NCBI GenBank assembly: GCA_019638635.1 | Contig: JAHBTM010000015.1 | Coordinates: forward strand, 1 to 44,321 | Direction: 5' to 3' | Source: Ferruginibacter sp. | GTDB lineage: Bacteria; Bacteroidota; Bacteroidia; Chitinophagales; Chitinophagaceae | Length of the DNA: 44,321 bases | Part shown: positions 9,293-17,442 of the stretch, one piece after another | How the letters are laid out: each line of letters opens with the position of its first letter | Position numbering within the stretch: the first letter of the stretch is position 1 | Translations under genes and position numbers: made by a program | Notes under the pieces: model-generated | Databases searched by the model: none | Told to the model about the DNA's origin: nothing | Seen by the model: only the letters and a program-made list of their open reading frames with translations

Positions 9293-9862
9293 ATGATAAA
9301 ACTTTTTTCGCTGGCAATCATATTGGTTGCCTGCAACTCGCAACAAACTAAAAACAACATGTCAAACCCTGAAAACGCAGTTCAAATGCAACCATCTATC
9401 CATTCATTATCGTACACCAATATCCAGGGAGCACCCGTTTCCCTCAGTTCGTACAGAGGCAAAAAAATACTGATTGTAAACACGGCTTCGGAATGCGGGT
9501 TCACACCACAGTATACACAACTACAGGAACTGTACAACCTGCATAAAGACCAATTGGTTATTATTGGTTTTCCTGCCAATGATTTTGGTCAGCAGGAGCC
9601 AGGCGAAAACAAGGATATTCTTGCATTCTGTGAAAAAAATTATGGTGTTACCTTTCCTTTGAGCGAAAAGATAACGGTGAAGGGTAAAGGCATTTCTCCG
9701 GTATTTGAATGGCTCACTCAAAAAAACCTGAACGGAAAAATGGATGCGGAAGTGAAGTGGAATTTTACTAAGTTTTTGCTGGATGAAGATGGGCACCTAC
9801 TGGCAACATTTAACAGCCAGGTAACGCCATTAGATGATGCTATACTCAATTATCTGAAATAA
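9293..9862 (+). CDS. Lipid-anchored glutathione-peroxidase-family thiol peroxidase
   Basis: Reduces hydroperoxides, probably using thioredoxin-like donors as most bacterial Cys-type GPx do. The 189-residue protein begins with a lipoprotein signal ending LVAC (Cys14), placing it outside the cytoplasm. The catalytic set is visible: Cys68 in NTASECGFTPQY (Cys, not selenocysteine), Gln100 or Gln101 in NDFGQQEPG, and Trp156-Asn157 in VKWNFTKF. An internal ATG at 9359 would give a cytosolic form without the signal, but the upstream start is better spaced after the preceding lipoprotein gene (3 bp gap), suggesting translational coupling. Confidence 0.93.
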   Translation: MIKLFSLAIILVACNSQQTKNNMSNPENAVQMQPSIHSLSYTNIQGAPVSLSSYRGKKILIVNTASECGFTPQYTQLQELYNLHKDQLVIIGFPANDFGQQEPGENKDILAFCEKNYGVTFPLSEKITVKGKGISPVFEWLTQKNLNGKMDAEVKWNFTKFLLDEDGHLLATFNSQVTPLDDAILNYLK

Positions 9863-9894
9863 ATTTTCCACCCAACCCATTACCTCTATTACGG

Positions 9895-11097
9895 ATGAGA
9901 TTCGCAGACGTTATCAATCAGGAAATAGTAAAGAAGCATCTCAGGGAAATGCTTTCAGAAAACAGGCTGAGCCATGCCTTGTTTTTTCTGGCAAGGGATG
10001 GTGCCGGTGGTTTGCCCCTGGCTAGGGCGTTTGCTCAATTTCTCGTTTGTGAAAAAAGCAATCCCGCTGCTGTTAAAAGTGCCGGGCCATCGCTCTTTGG
10101 AGACGAACCCGAATTGGCCGCTCAAACAGATTCTTGTGGGGTGTGCGCTGCCTGTGTAAAAGCCAGTCAGCTCATTCACCCTGATATCCATTTTACATTT
10201 CCGGTGATTTCTTCTAAGCCGGGTACACCGCCATTAAGTGCAGATTTTATAACCCAATTCAGAGCCTGGGCCGTTTCGAATCCATATGCAAACAGCTATG
10301 AGTGGCTCCAGTTTATTTCGGCAGAAAATAAACAAGGTAATATCACCGCAAAAGAATGTGAAGTGATTTTACACAACATGAGCATGAAGAGCTTTGAAAG
10401 CACCTATAAAGTGCAGATCATCTGGATGCCGGAAGCACTGGGTAAGGAGGGAAACAAATTGCTGAAAATAATTGAAGAACCCCCTCCACATACTGTATTT
10501 ATTTTAGTGGCTGAAAATGAAGAGTTGGTATTACCTACCATTTTATCTCGGGTTCAACTTATAAAAATACCGCCGCTTACGAAGGAAGATATTACCACAG
10601 CGCTCGTAGAGAGAGAATCCCTTCCGGAAACAACTGCAAAAAAAATTGCGGGCATGTCGGATGGCAGTTACCTCGAAGCATTACAAATTATTCAACATCA
10701 GGACGATGACTGGGATGCCATGCTGAAAGAGTGGATGAACAGCATTGTACGAACAGGCCCGGCTGCGCAGGTAAAGGTTATTGAAGAAATCGCTAAAATT
10801 GGAAGGGAAAAACAAAAGCAACTTTTGAGGTATTTCATCCAGATATTGCAACATGCATTACACATTTCTATCCTGGGAAGCAACCGTGTGTCAGAAAAAG
10901 AGAGTGAAAATGTACACGATTTTGCCGGCAAACTTCAACGGTTTCTGAATACGCAGCAACTGGAAGCTATTGTACATGAGCTGGATAAAACCTCCTATTA
11001 TATAGAAAGAAATGCCCATGCAAAGGTTACTTTTCATGCATTAACCATAAAGCTGTACCATATTATTAGCGACAAATCATTAATTTTGGTAAAATAG
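9895..11097 (+). CDS. holB: DNA polymerase III subunit delta' (clamp loader)
   Basis: Non-motor subunit of the sliding-clamp loader. The 400-residue protein starts with FADVINQEIVKKHLREML and has the delta'/DnaX-type zinc region (CGVCAACVKASQLIHPD, about 81-97). The P-loop position reads ARDGAGGLPLA, lacking the Lys-Ser/Thr of a working Walker A, which is normal for delta'. The later segment EGNKLLKIIEEPPPHTVFIL followed by TILSRVQLIKIPPL is the conserved AAA+ core. A C-terminal helical collar follows. It sits between the peroxidase and ricT on the plus strand; holB next to a PSP1-domain gene is a common bacterial arrangement. Confidence 0.93.
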   Translation: MRFADVINQEIVKKHLREMLSENRLSHALFFLARDGAGGLPLARAFAQFLVCEKSNPAAVKSAGPSLFGDEPELAAQTDSCGVCAACVKASQLIHPDIHFTFPVISSKPGTPPLSADFITQFRAWAVSNPYANSYEWLQFISAENKQGNITAKECEVILHNMSMKSFESTYKVQIIWMPEALGKEGNKLLKIIEEPPPHTVFILVAENEELVLPTILSRVQLIKIPPLTKEDITTALVERESLPETTAKKIAGMSDGSYLEALQIIQHQDDDWDAMLKEWMNSIVRTGPAAQVKVIEEIAKIGREKQKQLLRYFIQILQHALHISILGSNRVSEKESENVHDFAGKLQRFLNTQQLEAIVHELDKTSYYIERNAHAKVTFHALTIKLYHIISDKSLILVK

Positions 11098-11273
11098 GAA
11101 TGTGCCGAATGATGGGATGAAGTAAGTGACATTGAATTTGTTTAACCATCATATCCCGGCTGTTGTATGCGGACAGGATTAAATGCAACAGTAAACAACC
11201 CATATTAAATGGGCGGTTACAATGTGCACCCATTTCTATTAAATCATTTTACTACAGTAAACCATTATATATC
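11098..11273. other. 176 bp ricT leader with two weak hairpins
   Basis: Between holB and ricT. TGTTGTAT (11161-11168) can pair with ATGCAACA (11183-11190), with one wobble, and CCCAT/ATGGG (11199-11203, 11209-11213) forms a second small stem. A TAnnTTTG match (TAATTTTG, 11081-11088) lies in the last codons of holB and could be the -7 box, giving a long leader. No known riboswitch is recognised and there is no T-tract, so these are not terminators. Confidence 0.35.
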
Positions 11274-12665
11274 ATGGGTTGTGGAAGTTGTGGAACCGGG
11301 TCGGCACCCGGGGGTTGTAAAAGCCATGGACATTGTGCGAGTGGCGGTTGCAACAGGATGAATGTGCACGATTGGCTGGCAGACCTTCCGGTGAGCGATG
11401 CCGCTTTGGCCTGCAAGATTGTGGAAGTGTCTTTTAATAACGGAAGCCGTAAAGATTATTTCAGAAACCAAACCTTTCATCCTTTCTGCAAAGGAGACAT
11501 GGTGGCCGTAGAAGGCGTCAATGGGTTTGATGTGGGCATGATTAACCTCACCGGTGAACTGGTTCGTTTGCAACTCAAGAAAAATAAACTCGATGAGAAG
11601 AGCAACGACTTCAAAAAGGTGCTTCGCATTGCAACAGAAAACGATATTGCCCGTATGCTGGAGAGCAAAGAGCGGGAAAAAAATATCCTCATTCGCAGCC
11701 GCGCTATCGCCCGTCAGCTCAAACTGGAGTTGAAAATGGCTGAGGTAGAACTGCAGGCCGATGGAAAGAAAGCAACCTTCTTTTATATTGCTGATGACCG
11801 TGTAGATTTCAGGGAATTGATAAAACTCTATGCCGGTGAATTCAAAGTTAAAGTAGAAATGCGCCAGATTGGTGCAAGGCAGGAAGCCGGAAAAGTGGGA
11901 GGCATTGGAAGTTGCGGACGTGAATTGTGTTGTTCTACCTGGCTAACCGATTTCAAAAGTGTAAATACCAACGCGGCACGTTATCAGAATTTGAGTATCA
12001 ATCAAACCAAGTTGAGCGGCCAGTGCGGCAGATTAAAATGTTGCCTTAATTACGAATTAGATACATACATTGACGCATTACAATTTTTCCCGAACGATGC
12101 GGATGTGTTGGAAGTTGAAAAAGGAAGAGCCTTTCTGGTAAAAAAAGATATTTTCAGAAACCTGATGTGGTATACGTTGCCTGATAGCAACAAACAATAT
12201 CCCCTCACCCTGGAAACCGTTCGCAAAATTAAAGCCGGTAACCGCGAAGGTATTCGTCCGGCTACATTGGAACCCGCTGAAATTGTTTCTTCCAAACCCA
12301 GAGAAGTTGAACCGGAATATGCAGATCTGGTAGGACAAATCAGCCTGAAGAGCCTTGAAAAAACCACACGTAAACGCAAGGAGAAAGAAAAAGCCAGAGG
12401 TCAGAAAGGAAATCAATCGCAGGCAAGGCCGCAGGGTGGCCGTCCGCAGGGACCACGTCAGACACAGGAAGGAAACCGCCAGGTACCTAAACCTCCGCGT
12501 GACGGATCGAGACCGAACAGTCCACAGGGAACTCAGGGTACGCGTAACCGTCAGAAACCAGGGAACCCCAATCAACGTCCTCCTTCCGCACCACGTGACC
12601 CAAGGAACAATCCGCGGGCTCAGAATCCCGGCCAACAGAATTCCAACAAGGATCAGAAAAAATAA
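11274..12665 (+). CDS. ricT: PSP1/RicT-family protein with disordered C-terminal tail
   Basis: PSP1-domain protein of the RicT/YaaT family; B. subtilis RicT joins an Fe-S-containing complex that influences RNA processing. The start at ATG 11274 gives 463 residues beginning with a Cys/Gly-rich leader (Cys at 3, 6, 15, 21, 26). The PSP1 core (about 30-300) contains the diagnostic cysteine motifs GIGSCGRELCCSTW and GQCGRLKCCLNYE. From about residue 365 the protein becomes a Lys/Arg-, Gln-, Pro-, Asn-rich low-complexity tail, likely unstructured and possibly RNA-binding. An in-frame TTG start 37 codons upstream is unlikely because the Cys-rich leader is the normal N-terminus in Bacteroidota. gldA follows after 3 bp. 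Confidence 0.88.
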   Translation: MGCGSCGTGSAPGGCKSHGHCASGGCNRMNVHDWLADLPVSDAALACKIVEVSFNNGSRKDYFRNQTFHPFCKGDMVAVEGVNGFDVGMINLTGELVRLQLKKNKLDEKSNDFKKVLRIATENDIARMLESKEREKNILIRSRAIARQLKLELKMAEVELQADGKKATFFYIADDRVDFRELIKLYAGEFKVKVEMRQIGARQEAGKVGGIGSCGRELCCSTWLTDFKSVNTNAARYQNLSINQTKLSGQCGRLKCCLNYELDTYIDALQFFPNDADVLEVEKGRAFLVKKDIFRNLMWYTLPDSNKQYPLTLETVRKIKAGNREGIRPATLEPAEIVSSKPREVEPEYADLVGQISLKSLEKTTRKRKEKEKARGQKGNQSQARPQGGRPQGPRQTQEGNRQVPKPPRDGSRPNSPQGTQGTRNRQKPGNPNQRPPSAPRDPRNNPRAQNPGQQNSNKDQKK

Positions 12666-12668
12666 AGC

Positions 12669-13574
12669 ATGTCTATTAAGGTACAGGATCTGCTGAAAAA
12701 ATACGGTACACAAACCGCGGTGAACCAAATTTCATTTGAGGTACACCCCGGAGAAATTGTAGGATTTCTCGGCCCCAATGGTGCAGGCAAATCTACTACT
12801 ATGAAAATGATCACCGGTTATGTTCAACCCGATGCCGGTAACATTGCAGTTTGTGGTTTAAATGTTGCAGATCATCGGTTGGAGAGTAAGAAGAAAATCG
12901 GATACCTGCCGGAAGCCAATCCTTTGTATTATGATATGTATGTGCGGGAATACCTCCATTTCATTGCTTCGGTGCATCAACTCTCCCGGAAAAATACAGC
13001 CATTCAAAATGCCTTACATACTGTTGGTTTAGAACCTGAAGCACATAAAAAAATCGGACAATTAAGTAAGGGCTATAAGCAACGGGTAGGGTTAGCCGCA
13101 GCATTGATTCACAACCCTGACGTACTGATACTCGATGAACCCACTTCCGGGTTAGACCCCAATCAGATCATCGAGATCAGGCAGGTTATACGCGAACTGG
13201 CTAAAACCAAAACAGTATTGTTTTCTTCGCACATTATGCAGGAAGTGGAAGCCTTATGTGAGCGTGTTATTATCATCCATAAAGGCAATTTGGTTGTAGA
13301 TGAATCTATTCAGAAATTACAACAACATGCAGGTAAGCACCCTGTAGTAGTGGTACAGTTTAACCGGGAAGTAGAAGTGGCCCTGCTGCAAAACCTGGCG
13401 GCTACGCTGAGTGTTCAAACTGTACACCCCGGCACGTACATGCTGGAAACCGACACTCCCGAAGACACCCGAAAAGCCCTGTTGCAATTCAGTGTGGAAC
13501 ATAACCTGAATATAGAATCGTTGCAAAGCAAAATGCGGGATTTGGAAAGCGTGTTCAAATCGTACACCACTTAA
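12669..13574 (+). CDS. gldA: ABC transporter ATP-binding protein, GldA type
   Basis: ATPase subunit of an ABC exporter; in gliding Bacteroidota GldA works with membrane subunits GldF and GldG. The 301-residue protein has Walker A GPNGAGKST (35-43), signature LSKGYKQR (132-139), Walker B VLILDEP (152-158) and the H-loop SSHIM. The segment YLPEANPLYYDMYVREYL is characteristic of the GldA/NatA-like branch. gldF and gldG are not in this window, so a general drug or sodium exporter role cannot be excluded. The 3 bp gap after ricT suggests a shared transcript. Confidence 0.83.
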   Translation: MSIKVQDLLKKYGTQTAVNQISFEVHPGEIVGFLGPNGAGKSTTMKMITGYVQPDAGNIAVCGLNVADHRLESKKKIGYLPEANPLYYDMYVREYLHFIASVHQLSRKNTAIQNALHTVGLEPEAHKKIGQLSKGYKQRVGLAAALIHNPDVLILDEPTSGLDPNQIIEIRQVIRELAKTKTVLFSSHIMQEVEALCERVIIIHKGNLVVDESIQKLQQHAGKHPVVVVQFNREVEVALLQNLAATLSVQTVHPGTYMLETDTPEDTRKALLQFSVEHNLNIESLQSKMRDLESVFKSYTT

Positions 13575-13581
13575 TCCAATT

Positions 13582-13613
13582 TTTGGTGTAGCCATTCAAA
13601 CATTGTTTCTTTG
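13582..13613 (+). promoter_or_regulatory. Probable enolase promoter
   Basis: TTTG (13582-13585), a 20-base spacer and TTTCTTTG (13606-13613, one mismatch to TAnnTTTG) fit the Bacteroidota -33/-7 layout. The predicted leader to the eno ATG at 13680 is about 60 nt. This is the only gap in the plus-strand run between gldA and eno long enough for a promoter. Confidence 0.35.
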
Positions 13614-13667
13614 TAATGCAACAACCTTAGGTCCCGGTTGTACAATACATCTCTAACGTCTAAATAA

Positions 13668-14972
<1,305 letters not shown>

Positions 14973-15016
14973 AAGTTGGCAAAGAAATTGTACATTTAAA
15001 AATCTGTGCAACTGTT

Positions 15017-15313
15017 ATGATTCCAAAAAATCGTTTTGTACGCCTCTTCCTGAATAAATACATCCTTTCATTGGTGTTATTTGTTGTTTGGATGGCATTT
15101 TTCGACCCGAAAGACTGGCAATTGATTGCAGCCAGGAAACAAAAATTGAATGAACTGGAAAAAAGTGAGGCCGTTTTAAATCGCCAGATAGCAGATACAA
15201 GAAAAGAGTTGATGCTTTTAAAAACGAGTGCTGAGTCTATTGAAAAGTATGCCAGGGAGAAATATATGATGAAAAAGGATAATGAAGATTTGTTCATCGT
15301 AAATTCCCCATAA
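15017..15313 (+). CDS. DivIC/FtsB-family cell-division protein
   Basis: Small bitopic divisome protein; FtsB/DivIC bridges FtsL and FtsQ and helps activate septal peptidoglycan synthesis. The 98-residue protein has a short cytoplasmic basic N-terminus, one membrane helix (about 15-32, LSLVLFVVWMAFF), then a coiled coil (about 37-77) with heptad-like Leu spacing (KLNELEKSEAVLNRQIA). It ends with the conserved YAREKYMMKKDNEDLFIV element typical of the family. Location right after eno supports the call. Confidence 0.9.
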   Translation: MIPKNRFVRLFLNKYILSLVLFVVWMAFFDPKDWQLIAARKQKLNELEKSEAVLNRQIADTRKELMLLKTSAESIEKYAREKYMMKKDNEDLFIVNSP

Positions 15314-15406
15314 ATTTCATAAAACTACGTACTAGCATGCAATATTTCTGAACGCTCGTCGTTAATTAGGATGGATAATGATTTATAAAATTTCAAACTA
15401 ACCTAC

Positions 15407-15643
15407 ATGATGGAAAAAATTAATTTAGAGGACTTGGTTCAATACCTCTACAATGAGGTTTCAGCTGAAAAGAGATCAGCCATTGATATTGCGCTGGAAA
15501 ACAACTTCGAATTGCGTGAAAAATTGCAGGTCATGGCCACGGCATCCAAAAGACTGGCTGCCTTGTCTTTTTCACCCAGGCAACAAACCATTGACAACAT
15601 CATGGATTATGCTGCCAAAGGACAGGAAGCGTTGTCTCATTGA
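15407..15643 (+). CDS. Small conserved-looking protein of unknown function
   Basis: 78 residues, acidic and helical, with no membrane segment or cysteine. The pattern LVQYLYNEVSAEKRSAIDIALENNFELREKL is reminiscent of the N-terminal module of Bacteroidota anti-sigma factors (compare the repeats in the anti-sigma protein at 29150-30277), but there is no membrane anchor. Two tandem ATG codons (15407 and 15410) are possible starts. A strong terminator follows at 15673. Its function is not recognised; a soluble sigma-binding or adaptor role would be speculation. Confidence 0.6.
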   Translation: MMEKINLEDLVQYLYNEVSAEKRSAIDIALENNFELREKLQVMATASKRLAALSFSPRQQTIDNIMDYAAKGQEALSH

Positions 15644-15672
15644 TTGAAATAATTTATTCGGTTTAAATTGTG

Positions 15673-15700
15673 CCCTGAATGTTTAGATTCAGGGTTTTTT
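15673..15700 (+). terminator. Strong intrinsic terminator directly abutting nth ATG
   Basis: CCCTGAAT (15673-15680) pairs perfectly with ATTCAGGG (15687-15694), six-base loop, followed by six T (15695-15700). The next three bases are the ATG of nth. It clearly ends the transcript of the 78-residue gene. Confidence 0.85.
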
Positions 15701-16354
15701 ATGCGCATACAGGAACGTTATCAATATATAATTCAATATTTTCAAAAGCATAATCCGGATGCCGAAACGGAATTGATGTATGAAAACCCTTTTCAGTTGC
15801 TGGTTGCCGTCATTTTATCCGCTCAGTGTACAGACAAACGGGTTAATTTAACCACCCCCGCACTTTTTGAACAATATCCGGATCCCTCATCCCTTGCAAC
15901 CGCTACTTTTGACGAACTGTTTCCATTCATAAGAAGTATTTCTTATCCCAATAACAAAACCAAACACTTATTGGGTATGGCCAAAATGTTGATGGAAATA
16001 CACAATGGAAAAGTACCCATGAGCGTTTCTGAATTGGTGAAACTGCCGGGTGTTGGTAGAAAAACGGCCAATGTTATAACATCAGTCATTGACCTTCAAC
16101 CCAATATGGCAGTTGATACACATGTTTTCAGGGTAAGCGACCGGATAGGCCTGACGCGTAATGCCAAAACCCCTGAAGCAGCAGAAAAGCAGTTGGTGAG
16201 GCATATTCCAAGCAATTTGGTGCATCGGGCACACCATTGGCTCATACTACACGGCAGGCATATTTGTGTAGCCAGAAAACCCAAGTGCAGCGAATGCGGA
16301 ATTAGAGATGCCTGCAAATATTATGAAAAGAAAATAAAAGCAAAAATTGAATAA
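15701..16354 (+). CDS. nth: Endonuclease III (DNA glycosylase/AP lyase)
   Basis: Bifunctional base-excision-repair enzyme that removes oxidised pyrimidines and nicks the AP site. The 217 residues align end to end with E. coli Nth. The helix-hairpin-helix LPGVGRKTANVI carries catalytic Lys121, the catalytic Asp139 lies in AVDTHVFRV, and the 4Fe-4S cluster ligands are Cys189, 196, 199 and 205 (spacing 6-2-5). Start at 15701 is chosen because RIQERYQYI aligns with the E. coli N-terminus; an in-frame TTG at 15668 would lie before the terminator stem and is unlikely. The ATG begins immediately after the T-run of a terminator, leaving no room for an ordinary leader. Confidence 0.95.
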   Translation: MRIQERYQYIIQYFQKHNPDAETELMYENPFQLLVAVILSAQCTDKRVNLTTPALFEQYPDPSSLATATFDELFPFIRSISYPNNKTKHLLGMAKMLMEIHNGKVPMSVSELVKLPGVGRKTANVITSVIDLQPNMAVDTHVFRVSDRIGLTRNAKTPEAAEKQLVRHIPSNLVHRAHHWLILHGRHICVARKPKCSECGIRDACKYYEKKIKAKIE

Positions 16355-16433
16355 TTTGATTTATTTTGTGAAGGCAAAATTTAGAAAATATCCGATTTTA
16401 CTCAGTATAACCACCCAAAAGCGCGCACTTGTG

Positions 16434-17366
16434 ATGAAAAAAATATCGTTTTTGTTCTGCTTACTTACGTTTGCAGGCTTAAGCCAAAAGGCTCAGGGCC
16501 AGTATTATTTCTACAACGATAATTACTATGATAACCCGGTTACTTTTGAACTGGGCGGCTCACTCAGTATCATGAATTGCCTCACAGACATCGGAGGAAA
16601 AAAAGGAATTGGTAAGAAGTTTATCAAGGATTTGAATATGGGACAAACCAATGTGGGCGGTAGCGTGTTTATGAGCGCCAATTTTAAATATGCTGTAGGT
16701 GTAAGACTAGAAGCTACTTTCGGTAGATTGAGTGGAAATGACAATGAATTGGCAGGTATAGCCAATGATGACATAGCGAAAACCCGTTACAACCGAAATC
16801 TCCATTTCAGGACCAATATAACCGAGATTGCCGCCATTGCTGAATTTCACCCTTTCTTCATTTTTATTGACTGGGCCAACCGTGATGTAGAACCACCGCG
16901 CTGGTCTCCTTACCTAATGGCCGGAGTAGGTTTCTTTTCGTTTAACCCTCAGGCTCAGGGACCCAATGGTACCTGGATTGATCTGCAGCCACTGAGTACA
17001 GAAGGCCAAGGATTTAATGAATATCCTGACCGCGATGTATATAAACTGAAGCAATTGAATATTCCATTGGGATTGGGTGTTAAATATGAATTATCACAGG
17101 CCTTTACCTTACGTGGAGAATTTGTTTACCGTAAGTTATTTACGGATTACCTCGATGATGTGAGTACAAACTATATTAATCCTGATCTTTTCAATCAGTA
17201 TTTCTCTCCCGATAAAGCTGCATTGGCTGCATATATGGCCGACCGTCAAATAGTGCCCAACACCAACCCGAATGGTGGCAGCAAAAGAGGAAGCCCCTCT
17301 CAAAATGATGCCTACTTCAGTTTCAATATCAAACTGGGTATTACACTGGGAAGAGAACGCTATTAA
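16434..17366 (+). CDS. PorG-like (DUF6089-type) outer-membrane beta-barrel
   Basis: A 310-residue protein with a signal peptide (about 1-20, cleavage near AQG-QYYF) and alternating beta-strands. It resembles the DUF6089/PorG family: ELGGSLSIMNCLTDIGG at the mature N-terminus, NRNLHFRTNITEIAAIAEFH in the middle, SPYLMAGVGFFSFNPQ, then DLQPLSTEGQG and FRGEFVYRKLFTDYLDDVST-like segments. PorG is associated with the type IX secretion system in Porphyromonas, so a role in that machinery is possible but not shown; no other T9SS gene is in the window. The ATG at 16434 is preferred over an upstream TTG that overlaps nth. Confidence 0.72.
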   Translation: MKKISFLFCLLTFAGLSQKAQGQYYFYNDNYYDNPVTFELGGSLSIMNCLTDIGGKKGIGKKFIKDLNMGQTNVGGSVFMSANFKYAVGVRLEATFGRLSGNDNELAGIANDDIAKTRYNRNLHFRTNITEIAAIAEFHPFFIFIDWANRDVEPPRWSPYLMAGVGFFSFNPQAQGPNGTWIDLQPLSTEGQGFNEYPDRDVYKLKQLNIPLGLGVKYELSQAFTLRGEFVYRKLFTDYLDDVSTNYINPDLFNQYFSPDKAALAAYMADRQIVPNTNPNGGSKRGSPSQNDAYFSFNIKLGITLGRERY

Positions 17367-17385
17367 ATAATAAGTTCTGCTATTT

Positions 17386-17419
17386 AAAAAAGGTTGCCGT
17401 AAAACGACAACCTTTTTTT
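17386..17419. terminator. Bidirectional terminator between convergent genes
   Basis: AAAAAAGGTTG (17386-17396) and CAACCTTTTTT (17408-17418) are perfect complements with an 11-base loop. T-tracts flank the GC core on both strands, so it can stop the PorG-like gene (+) and the oxidoreductase alpha gene (-), which end 20 and 24 bp away respectively. Confidence 0.85.
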
Positions 17420-17442
17420 ATGCATACAATTCAATCGGTTAA

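Noticed and set aside
9980-10030. Degenerate Walker A in HolB
   Set aside because: Delta' subunits are normally not ATPases, so the loss is expected.
11161-11213. Riboswitch in the ricT leader
   Set aside because: Two small stems are possible, but no known riboswitch core and no terminator or sequestered start were recognised.
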